This document shows positions 1 to 10,000 of a stretch of DNA of 64,000 nt, piece by piece. The position numbers and the translations under genes are program-made. The DNA comes from Owenia fusiformis (Eukaryota > Annelida > Polychaeta > Sabellida > Oweniidae), in contig CAIIXF020000008.1 of the NCBI GenBank assembly GCA_903813345.2, forward strand, positions 18,772,822-18,836,821, read 5' to 3'. Each line of letters starts with the position of its first letter. Position 1 is the first letter of the stretch. Under the pieces are notes generated by a model. The model was not told the origin of the DNA and searched no databases. It was given only the letters and a program-made list of their open reading frames with translations.

Positions 1-684
1 CTCAAATGAGCGCTAAGCAGCAAAATCAGAATGAAAACTGGCAGAAACTCTCAAAGCTCAATTAAATGGCCAAAATAAACAAGATTAAAGATCTTAGCCC
101 TATTTACTCTAGGGATAAATTAGTCTGCACCCTCCAGAGTATGGATGGGCACAGATTCTAAGGGTGACAAAATCAAAAATCAATTACATTCTGCAGGCCT
201 GTCAACTGTCCCGCAATTTGCGTATTTGTCACGCATTTGCTGAAGAATTTGAAGTCACGCCAGTTATTTTTGCGTGACAGAAAATGTCACGCAAATACGC
301 ATTTTACCTGGTAATTGTCAAGCAAAAATATTTCTGTAGAAAAATTTCTAAAAAAGTTCGTCTACACAGCAAAAATACGAACGTCGAAAAAAAACGTACG
401 CATTTCGTTCGGACTTTTCACGCGAATTACGTATATGTCACGCATTCCGTTCGAAATAATTCGTACCTACCCCCCCCCCCCCATGGTCATGGTCATCATG
501 GTCATATTTTCCGATTTGGTAATGAAGGGGGATGGGGTGCGATCGCACCATCACACCCTCTCCTGGCTACGCCAATGACATTGTAAGACGATGCGAATAA
601 CAAGACAAATCAATTTTACTCTATTTTCAATGAGTTCGTATGTTGGTACGTGAACATAACCAATGAAAATATGGTCATGACGAT

Positions 685-795
685 AGAGGAAGAAAAGAGC
701 CTTAAAATATGCTTTTTATTTGAAGCTTCTAGCTCAATTTTGAAGGATGTTACATACATTTTTGTAAATTCAAAACAAATCTTACACGTTTTCTG
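685..795 (-). repeat. Core of a dispersed SINE-like/MITE repeat
   Basis: This stretch (AAGAGCCTTAAAATATGC ... GCTTCTAGCTCAATTTTGAAGG ... TTCAAAACAAATCTTA, given in pieces) recurs inside ADCK1 intron 4 at about 18850-18950, 19970-20090 and 21215-21300. It is the central part of a family whose full copies end in GGGGCGCAGCCAGC. Confidence 0.5.
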
Positions 796-839
796 ATAAT
801 CTAATTATGTTATACTCGTATATTCGTATTTTTCATTTT

Positions 840-930
840 TTGGGTACCCGTTTTTTGACCGGGTACCGGGTACCAAGTTTGAACCCAGCATGGAGGATTT
901 ACTACCCGGTACCCGGTTTTTTCTACAAAC
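840..930. repeat. Palindrome rich in GGGTACCCGG words
   Basis: Repeated GGTACC/CCGGGTACC words stand on both sides of a short spacer and can fold into a hairpin. It lies inside the putative transposon at 196-1347. No coding potential. Confidence 0.4.
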
Positions 931-1344
931 CCTTTCTAGATATCAGCGTCCATTTACTGTAACTCGCGTTTGCTAACATTTGCTCAGTTCTGAGATGAAG
1001 GCCACACGGATAGTAAAAAGGCCAACGTTGGAACTATTTGTGACCTACATCCCTATTGTCGTAATTAAAATGAAAGTTGAACCCTTCCTCTTTATTTTGA
1101 TACCAAACAACAGCATGCTAGGTACTTAAAATTAGGTAAACTTTACTCCTCAAAAGTGCAAAAACTTAGCTTCTTATATAAGATAAGATAATCACCATAT
1201 AGGGGATTGCAACAATTTGGAAATTCGCGGAGGTCGAAAGCCACATTTGCGGGACTTCGCGGGACATTGCGGGACACGCGAATTAGCCTAATTTTGATCG
1301 AATTTGCGGGATAATCCCGCCATTCGCGGGACACTTGACAGCTC

Positions 1345-1670
1345 TGGTGTTATCTTGACACAATTGGTACTGCTGGGATACTAACACAATTTACACTGTG
1401 GGTGTTATCTTGACTCAACTGACACATCGGGTGTTATCTTGACACAGTTGACAAATCAGACATATTTTGACGCAATTTGACACAGTGGTTGTTATCTTGA
1501 CACAAGTGACAGAATCGATACAGTGGTTATTATCTTGACATAACACATAGAGTTAGTGTTATGTTAACACCACTTGCAATTTGCATTGTGAGCTTTATAT
1601 TGACAGTTATAGTAGGCACCATCTTAACGCCATCTATACACTGACACGATACATTCAAAGGGTGTTAAAG
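1345..1670. repeat. Degenerate minisatellite, GGTGTTATCTTGACACA units
   Basis: The phrase GGTGTTATCTTGACACA recurs about every 35-45 bases with drift, roughly eight times. It lies downstream of CHURC1 exon 3 on the gene's strand, in the following intron. No gene seen in it. Confidence 0.7.
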
Positions 1671-1724
1671 GGACATGTGTGATCATGTAAACATTAATTT
1701 ATTTTATTCAAAGAAAACACTAAC

Positions 1725-1795
1725 CTGGAAGTCCTCTGAAACACAAAATGTATATTCATGGTCTGCTATGACATGTCCACATCTTTCACATATGT
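1725..1795 (-). CDS. CHURC1: CHURC1 coding exon 3
   Basis: 71 bp after acceptor TTTTCAG; completes the split His codon and encodes CERCGHVIADHEYTF; donor GTTAGT, phase 0. Confidence 0.87.
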
Positions 1796-2682
1796 CTGAA
1801 AATTAAAGTAACAAATACATTGAGAGTCTACCAACATAAAACATATCAAATGAGAATTTTTAAAATTGATTAAATACAAATGTAATGGTACAGGTAAGTA
1901 CCACTACAGCAATGTCATTCGTTATAGCAATTTAGCAAACACTGTTTGATTTAGATGAATGTGTCAAGTACAAACGTTTATATTTGATCATTTCATCCCC
2001 CTCATCTCCATGCTCCTCAGATCGTTCTGTAATTTTTATGGTATCCTTTCCTGCCTGGCACTTGGCACAATGTGTAAAGTTCATCCAATATGAGCCATTT
2101 TCTAAACAAGTTGTGTTCTGGAAATAGAAGTAAATACAAGGAATATGTAATGTAATGTGCTTCCATGTTATAATATATTACATCATGGGCTCTACCACTC
2201 TACCAAAATGATAAATGTAAGACATGTTCAGTTCCTATCATAAATAAATGGCATCTTGATTTTCTAACACCATTCCCAGACTTACTCGAGTCATAGAGAA
2301 GGCTTTGGACCTACATGTACAGTGTAAGTAATCCCAGGCCATGGTGATTTGAGACTTCATACTTTCCAATAATGGAACACATCCTATAAGTTTTGTATAT
2401 TTTACATTTTGTATACTCTCAACTACTGACCTAGTATGGTCACTTGAAAATTATCTTCTTTTTAACATGGGAAATCCTCACTTCAGCAAATCCAGGTGTC
2501 ATTTATTTATGGTATCACCCTTTATTTATGGTGAAATAATTATCACAAATAATTGTTCTATTCAGAAGATTCTAACATTTCTCTTTCCTTTACGCAGATC
2601 CTTATAAATCAGAGAAAAAATAACTAAATTAATGATAACATACCCGCTCAGGGAAGGAATCTTTCACACATTCCTTACACAT
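1725..2682 (-). CDS. CHURC1: CHURC1 (Churchill domain-containing protein 1), three exons, 3' end missing
   Basis: Small zinc-binding protein of the Churchill family, which in vertebrates acts in FGF signalling and neural/mesoderm fate as a transcription regulator. Three exons (2644-2682, 1976-2117, 1725-1795) join in frame to 84 residues. It starts MCKECVKDSFPER, continues with a CLENGSYWMNF block, a CAKC pair, and ends in ICERCGHVIADHEYTF and SEDFQ. Paired cysteines (CxxC three times) and HVIxxHEYTF are the family signature. The family protein is about 112 residues, so the final exon with its last CxxC lies to the left of the window. Exon 2 uses a weak GTTTGT donor, chosen because it restores the conserved His before ICERC. 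The gene is head-to-head with ADCK1, about 100 bp apart. Confidence 0.9.
1976..2117 (-). CDS. CHURC1: CHURC1 coding exon 2
   Basis: 142 bp after a good acceptor (TTTCCAG). Encodes the conserved TCLENGS block and a CxxC. Ends one base into a codon before the weak donor GTTTGT. Confidence 0.85.
2395..2525 (+). repeat. Partial copy of the hairpin repeat at 3168-3625
   Basis: Shares ATTTTACATTTTGTA and TTAACATGGGAAATCCTC with the arms of the palindrome downstream. It is a third, diverged copy in direct orientation to the right arm. Confidence 0.7.
2644..2682 (-). CDS. CHURC1: CHURC1 coding exon 1
   Basis: 13 codons, ATG at 2682, first CxxC of the protein, donor GTATGT directly after CCTGAGCGG; phase 0. 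Confidence 0.85.
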
Positions 2683-2777
2683 TTTTATATTTCACAAAAC
2701 CCGGAAGTAGTAATGGTGTACAAATGTGTCACATGACAGTCATGTGACTTTCAAGGTCAATCAAAAACCGGAAGCTG
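2683..2777. promoter_or_regulatory. Candidate bidirectional CHURC1-ADCK1 promoter
   Basis: The space between the CHURC1 start codon and a putative ADCK1 leader donor holds two ETS-type sites, CCGGAAGT (2701-2708) and ACCGGAAG (2767-2774). A perfect 21-bp dyad at 2728-2748 joins GTCACATGAC and its inverse around one base, giving two CATGTG-type E-boxes. No TATA box. ETS-driven, TATA-less divergent promoters are typical of housekeeping genes. Transcription starts are not visible from sequence alone. Confidence 0.5.
2700..2777 (+). other. ADCK1: Possible ADCK1 non-coding leader exon
   Basis: A strong donor (GCTG|GTAAGC at 2778) follows the ETS sites. The next strong acceptor, TTTTTGTTTCAG, ends at 3727, just upstream of the ADCK1 start codon. 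The 5' border is a guess. Confidence 0.35.
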
Positions 2778-3167
2778 GTAAGCGAAGGATTTATTTAAAG
2801 TATTTCACGATTAGGCTTTTTATACACCTCCAGGGACCATTTGGTCGTTTTAAATGTGATACCATTATGCTAAATAAAACCCAGAATACGCACGATCTTT
2901 GAATCATCTTCGATTATGTCTGTGTTTATGTAATTGTTTGTTATGTAAGGAATAATTTCAAAATGGATTACGAAATTTCATTTTTGAATTATGTTTGAGC
3001 ATGGGCATTCAACTCTAGTTTTTTGATAAGAATCAGTCTGAACTCTGATCAGAATCAGTCAGTAGCCTTTGACATAGGTAACCTAAGCTTAGGGTATATG
3101 TGTTTGCCTTAACAGGCTGACTAATCTGATTCAACATCTCATAGGTATATGAGAAAATCCAGGAGTT

Positions 3168-3625
3168 TACAGTTGGGGACATAAATAAATGACAGGTGGA
3201 TTTGCTGAAGTGAGGATTTCCCATGTTAAAAATAAGAGAATTTACAAGAGGCCATACATCAGTGGATGAGATTATACAAAATGTAAAATATACAAATTTT
3301 AAGGGATATATATCTAGACAATATTGGAAATTATGGGCTTTCAGACCACCATAATTAGGAAATGGTGATCGAAAATCGACCTGTCATTTATTTTTGTCCC
3401 CAACTGTACATACAGTTGTACAGTTCATTTCCTAATTATGGTGGTCTGAAAGCCCATAATTTCCAATATTGTCTAGATACATATCCCTTAAAATTTGTAT
3501 ATTTTACATTTTGTAAAATCGCATCCACTGATTTATGGCCTCTTGTAAATTCTCTTATTTTTAACATGGGAAATCCTCACTTCAGCAAATCCACCTGTCA
3601 TTTATTTATGTCCCCAACTGTATGT
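3168..3625. repeat. Large near-perfect palindrome (foldback/MITE)
   Basis: Arms of about 190 bp (3168-3362 and 3428-3625) are inverse copies around a loop of about 65 bp. Near the loop CCTAATTATGGTGG pairs with CCACCATAATTAGG. At the far ends GGGGACATAAATAAATGAC pairs with its inverse. Short reading frames through the arms are palindrome products, not genes. It lies in the proposed ADCK1 leader intron. Confidence 0.85.
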
Positions 3626-3727
3626 ACAGGTTTGCTGTTATCCAAGAACCCAGGAGAATTTTTAGTGCAACATTTAAAGATTTTGTAATTAATTTTAAGA
3701 TGCTATAATTAAGCATTTTTGTTTCAG

Positions 3728-3857
3728 GAAAATCTTAGAATATTTTTTCAGTCAGATACAACTCTCTAAATAATGACAACCTGATACTCAAGGTATACAG
3801 CAAAACTCAAGCCTGGATGAAAGTACCAAAAACCAGGAATGAACTAACAGACTAAAG
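3728..3857 (+). other. ADCK1: ADCK1 5' untranslated part of the first coding exon
   Basis: Starts after a strong acceptor (TTTTTGTTTCAG) and runs to the ADCK1 ATG at 3858. It contains short upstream reading frames, including one of 12 codons ending two bases before the main start. Confidence 0.45.
3817..3855 (+). promoter_or_regulatory. Upstream ORF abutting the ADCK1 start
   Basis: ATG at 3817 opens a 12-codon frame ending with TAA at 3853-3855. The ADCK1 ATG begins at 3858, two bases later. Such spacing can lower main-frame translation. Only relevant if this leader is transcribed. Confidence 0.35.
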
Positions 3858-4001
3858 ATGTCAGTACTGAGGAAGTTATGGCCAGCATTGAAGTTTGGAA
3901 CAGTCGCTGGAACACTGGGTGGCACGGTTACCTACCTACACAGTGTAGAGTGGGATGTTGGATCTATTGGCTTGGTTCGCTTCGGAAGAGCAGCCTTTGT
4001 T
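3858..4001 (+). CDS. ADCK1: ADCK1 coding exon 1
   Basis: 48 codons with the N-terminal targeting/hydrophobic segment; ends GCCTTTGTT before donor GTGAGT; phase 0. Confidence 0.9.
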
Positions 4002-7000
4002 GTGAGTGCCAACATTTTGATATATGTACCCGGGTATATATAGAACTGACTAGATATCTGAAATTTTCTACTTTGATCTAAAATGCATATGTTGATTGTT
4101 TAAGACCATTGTGCTACTGTATGTTGAAAACAGGGTGGGCCAAAAATGTTCAAATTTTTATTTTTCTCTAACTTTTTTAATAAGCATGGATTTCAGAAAA
4201 AATTCTTTGAGATTCATAATTCAATTCTATAGTTATAATTACCATTAGGAGATTAAAAATGGTAAAAATCACTACCCCATGTTACCCCAGTACCCATGGT
4301 ACTTCTTTTACCTATATCTTTAAGTTCTACCTATACCAAGATGCTTTTATGCAGCATATGTACAGTGTATGCTCTGTTTGTGGTTTCAGATTGGAAAAGT
4401 GGCTGTAGATTATAAACTTACACTCGGGAAATTGGATTCAAATTCAGATGAATACATGAATGCAAAATCTCAGGTATGTCAATAATTTAAGATATAACAT
4501 ATGCTATTGCAGTGCATAAACCCGCACACAATTATCGGGGGTACATGTGGTTAAGATGCTTTCATTGAAATAATTATGATGGACGAGTTGTTCGATTTTG
4601 AAGTCAGGGCTGTAATAGGCCTTGATTCGGTCTAAAATAAGCCCCTGTATAATAAAGGCACATTTTTAACAATAGGTTGATATAAAGATTGCAGCAGTAG
4701 AATCTTATTTATGAGAATTATAAAGAAACACAAGACAGATTACAACGCCATCTTTATTTAAAAATGAAAATGTATCGTCCTTACCCTATATTTTTCACCT
4801 TTCAGGTTCATCTAAGATCTGCAGTCAAACTTCATGATTTATGCTGTAAAAATGGTGGTTGTTTCATCAAAGTGGGTCAGCATATAGCAGCACTTGAGTA
4901 CCTCCTCCCTAGTGAATATGTGACAACATTGAAGGTTCTCCATGACGACGCTCCTCAATCTTCACTGGAGGATCTCTCTAAGGTCATCAGAGAGGACTTA
5001 GGGCATGATGTAAGGAAACTAAAGTATTTCTTCTTTTTTTTCAAAAAGATAAAGGAATTCATCATGATCATTGAATGAATTCTTTTTTATGTCTAAATTA
5101 GCCCAATATCACTCATACAACTTTTATTTCATCTTCACATATGTAGTTTTTCAGTTTATTTGTACTTTCTATTTTTCCTGCTATTATCAGTTTCATAACT
5201 TTCATTTTGCAGATTTCTGAGATTTTCACATCGTTTGATACTACGCCTATAGGAGCAGCCTCATTGGCCCAAGTTCACAGAGCTACACTAAAAGATGGCA
5301 CTGAAGTGGCAGTCAAAATACAACATCCGAATCTCAAACGTCATGCATCTGTTGACATGGCAACTATGGAGGTAAACAATATAATGCAGAATTTTCAACT
5401 TTTGTTACAATGGCATTAAGCTAAAATTGACTCTCTACCCACAACTTTTTGGTGGCAACTATTATCGTAATGATCAGACTCGTAACCATTTTAACAGACA
5501 GACTATTGATTTGTTTATCAGAATCTCTATATTACATTATAGACTGTGGACTACTCTGATAATTGCAACTTCCATTTTTCATGGAAGGTCACACATTCCA
5601 ACATATTTCAAACAGTCTGTATGATTATGCTAGGCACTTTCTGGGTAGTTGGACTTCATGTAGGGGTGGCAGACGGCCCTCAGGCCAATTCATACCCCCA
5701 CCCTAAGAAAACCTTGGGGGTACTTTAATACCACCTGATAAAAAGAATACTAATGCATGTCATATATTCATAGTTTTATAGTAGGCAGAGCATACCATGG
5801 TTAGTCAGTGCCAGAAATTTCCAATCTCTAACTTATATGGTTACCATGGAAACAGTATTTATATCTCAAAATCTTCTCAATTTGACCTCCTCCAAAATAT
5901 GTCCCTTAGCCCTCAAAGTGAAATATTTGCAAATTTGTTTGGATTTTGTGGCTGCAACTTTGTCAAAAGTTGTATAAATATGTATATATTCACACTAAAG
6001 CACTAAAAAGTTGATATAATGCTCCAATAAATCAATAATATCTATCAAATATAGTCACACACAACTACTTTTAGGGAAAAGTGGGCGTGGCACTTTTTGG
6101 AACTTGTGTAATTGTTGCAGCATTAAGCAAAAAATACATATTACACTAACAATAATTGACATTTAATTATCATTTACTAACATTGTGTAACACTGTAATA
6201 TGTTCATTATCATTATTAGATACTTAAATTATTTTATGTAAGTGTTATCATGAACTTTCCTTTTATCCCTATACCATACAAGGTGGGCATCACCAATGGT
6301 GTCAAACTAACTTTTCTGTTCAACTTATTTTTTACCATAGACAAGGGAAAAACTTTACTTGAAGTCGTGACCTGATTAGGTGCTATGTATATGGATAGAT
6401 GGATTGATACTAGTCGGTAGATGGCAGCACTTGTGCTAGTTGGGCTAGATACAAGTATTTACCATTGACTTGACATGTGTCACTTAGTCTATTGATTTAC
6501 CATATTTGTTCTGTTGGATTAAAGTAAAACTGCATTTGCATTGAATTTGATGATGTTCAGATTGTGTTTGAAACTTGATGATAATCAGAAGTGTTTGAAA
6601 CTGGATGTTGTTCAGATTGTGTACACATGAACTTTAATAGGACCACTGAAACAATAAGTCAATGATTAAGATTCTTTAAAATTATCTCAATGAGAATTTA
6701 GCCTGTTAACCTATAGTTAAACTACACTTCAGCAAGATTTCGAAGCTATATAACAAATCTCATAATTTGCAACTTTTTCATTATTTGATAATTTAACCCA
6801 TTATTCTTTATTGCTGATTTAAAAATTGCAAGGAATTCAAATGACCTAGGGAAGCCAGTGATATGAATTGGCCTTATTCATTGAGTTACATTAAAATGGA
6901 AAATTGTGAAGAACAAGAGAACTGTTCCACGGCTTCACAGGAAATATGGAAGCAAAGTCAACAAGGGATGTGGGAACTAGGCTGTTAACATATAGAGATT

Positions 7001-10000
7001 TAGAACTCTCCAGGGAAGTGTCTCTATTTGGTATAAAATACACAGGTCTATTCATGCACACCATTTTAAATATGAATCAAAATTAGTGATATCCATGTTT
7101 CTGGTGAAAGCATTAATTGAAAGAGACAAACATCCTACCCCAATGGTATAAAATATAAGGAAGTTCGAAGCAGTAAAAAAGTATTACCATTTTAGATTTG
7201 ATTGAACAAATTGAATCAGAAGCAATTTTTAAATTTCGCTATATTAAAAGAGGCTCTCTTGGTTAGATGGGAGAATTAGCTGCATGTTAAAGGTGCCGCT
7301 TTGTTCAGTTTATAACAAAATTGATATTAAGCCCGAAACAGTAAGAAATGTTAAGCAAATATTTCATTCTATGGAGGGCAATACCTGTTCATCTTTCAAT
7401 GATTTTTGCAATATGTATTGCCCGCAGCCCGTAGGGCGATGGTAATACATGTTGCAAAAATCATTGAAAGTGCAGTTGTCAGAATCCCCAGGCGGGCAAT
7501 ACGCTGGACAATACATCTTTTGAATATGGAAATAATTCAGTGAGCTGTGAAATACGCTGGTATTTTTAGTCACATGGATCTGAATTAGCCAATCAAATCA
7601 CACGATTTATAGCAATGATGCAATAATTAGTGCTACTTCCATGAACACCCGTTTTGTAGAATAAGATTCTGATTCTCGTATTTGGTATATATATGAATTA
7701 GACAAAGGCAAATCCAGTCGAACATCTTGTTGAGCATCAAACAAAGGTACAAGCTATATATCATTTCTCAAAATGGCCACTTTACTGAAGAAATTGTCAA
7801 AAGATTATATGCATCATGTTTTAATGTATTTACATTTAAATATAGCTGTCTTAATAAGTACACATGATGAAAATACAGGCACAAACAAAATGCATACTTT
7901 CTGAAACCCTGCGTTTGGATATTGATAAATTGAATGATATTGGCTAAAAACTTCTGTCAGAATTGAAACAATATTTCCCCAAGAAAAGTCAACATTTCAA
8001 AACAACAGCAATAGCTAGAACTATCCTATTTAGATGTTTACTTGACAGTATGGAAAATTGGGGAAGCCTGACAGAGAATCATAACAGATAGAGGTAGAAA
8101 GATTTGATAAAGAAAATGGAGTTTTGGTGTGGGAGGGGGGGGGGGGGCGTGTAATTGTATACTTGTTTATAAAATTGATAAAATGACATATTCTAGACAA
8201 GAATAGGCATTTGCCATAATAAACTATGAGGGATAATGACTCATAAACTTACACAATGGAGATTTGGGGTAGTAATATGGAACATACGTTATATGGAAAC
8301 TGTAACCTTATAAGATCTTGTCCAGTATTTCAGTCATACCTGATTATAAAGGACCATTGATGTTACAGCATCAGGGCATATTACATATACCCTTTGCATT
8401 CGTTTGACTTCACTTCTTAAAAGAGAGCTTCGTCTTCACTCTTTCAAACTAAAATAAACCTGTGAACTCACCGCGCCAATCAGTGTTCGTCGGCCAAATT
8501 TGACCGACGTTCTGTATATGGTCATTCCTTCTGACGTCATCGTTGAGCCCGGAATTGACCAATGACATGGGCATATTTAATTAGAACGCATTTGGCGTAT
8601 GTTTCTTGAAGTTCGCTGATTGGTGGAAGGTCAGCGCGTAGGTCAAAAGTGATTTATTACCCAAACTGTCACCGGTACCCGTCGTGCCGGGGGGCGGGAC
8701 TACTAAACTGTAAAATGGTATCTACTAGGCAGAGTGTAGTTTAACTAGACTCTGCACACAGGGTATATTACATATAATATTTAATCATGACCATCATTTC
8801 TACTGTGCCAAAATCATTCAACCAATTTTAAAATGGAATACGAGAACAAGATTTCTTATTCTAGGTTATATTCATATGTCTAATAATATTTGATATTAAA
8901 CATATAAACCTTTATTGTTTTTATACACTAAACAGATTTGTTTAGATATTATTTTAAGTTTTAACATAACAAACCACTTTCCAGGTCGAAGGAATCACTA
9001 AAGGTACAGCATTTCAGAAATGTGTAAATTGTTTATATTTCATTATTTTGTGAAATACTAAAAGGAGTTTTACCCGTACCTTGTTGACCATGAGTCAATG
9101 AATGCATTATGTAATATCTGCAAAATGATGCACTATGCAATTCATACATGGAATAATTTATTTTGCCATATTGGAATTAAGAGGCACTATTTGTAAAAAG
9201 GGGGCAGGAGGTGGCACAGGTCAAATTTTATATTTTAAAAATTTCATTCTTATATGAAAGTATGACCATTCGGAAGCCAAAATATGTTATTCATTTTTCT
9301 CACAGATGATTGGTTAGTGTGTGACACCGTTGCTAAGCAACCCATGTTTGTTGTCTTTTTACAACCTAGAAAATGCACCAAAATCAGTGAAAAAAGACAT
9401 ATTTCAAGCTTATGATATGCCAAGAAGATAATCCAAAACCAGTTAATAACCATTTGATTTGTATATGGGACATGTTGAAGAGTTCATATGTATTGTTTAT
9501 TATGACGTCACAATGGTTGCCATGGTTACGGAGCCTTTTCTGGAACATGGGTCAATTAAGAGACGAAATGGCAGCCATCTTTGGACCCAGTTTGTTTAAT
9601 AAGCCAGATGTCCCATGTAGAGTGGGTATTACTGTTGGAAAGAGGAGCATTAGAGCTTTCATAATCTGCAATAAAATAACTGGGATTTTGGGTTTTCAAG
9701 ATTTTACAAGCATTTTACTTTTAACCTTTTTTTCGATGTTTTCGGCCATTTCTTCAAGGTTTTCGTGATTTTAGTTGTAAACATGAGGGTCAATATAGAG
9801 ACGAAATGGCAACCATGTTTGGATCCAATTTGCCAGAAAAGCCAGATGTCCCATGTACAGTGAGTATTACTGTTGGAAAGAGGAGCATTAGGGCCTTCAT
9901 AATCTGCAATAAAATAACTGGGATTTTGAGAATTCAAGATTTTTCGTGCTTTTTACTTTTCCCATTTTTTCGCTATTTTGGAGTATTTTTCAACTTTTTC

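Larger units (their letters stand above)
196..1347. mobile_element. Possible DNA transposon with GC-rich inverted ends
   Basis: The left end reads CCTGTCAACTGTCCCGC and the right end is its inexact inverse, GCGGGACACTTGACAGC. The interior has no long reading frame and is full of GCGGGAC-like and GTCACGC-like words. A second copy of the right end sits at 16070-16173. No target-site duplication is visible, so the borders are tentative and this may be two solo ends rather than one element. Confidence 0.35.

Noticed and set aside
284-586. 100- and 87-codon frames with a poly-proline run
   Set aside because: The prolines come from a poly-C tract inside repetitive sequence; two overlapping frames compete and neither looks conserved.
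3168-3625. Palindrome as an assembly artefact (inverted read join)
   Set aside because: Arms differ at several positions and a third diverged copy exists at 2395-2525, so a real repeat is more likely, though long reads would settle it.
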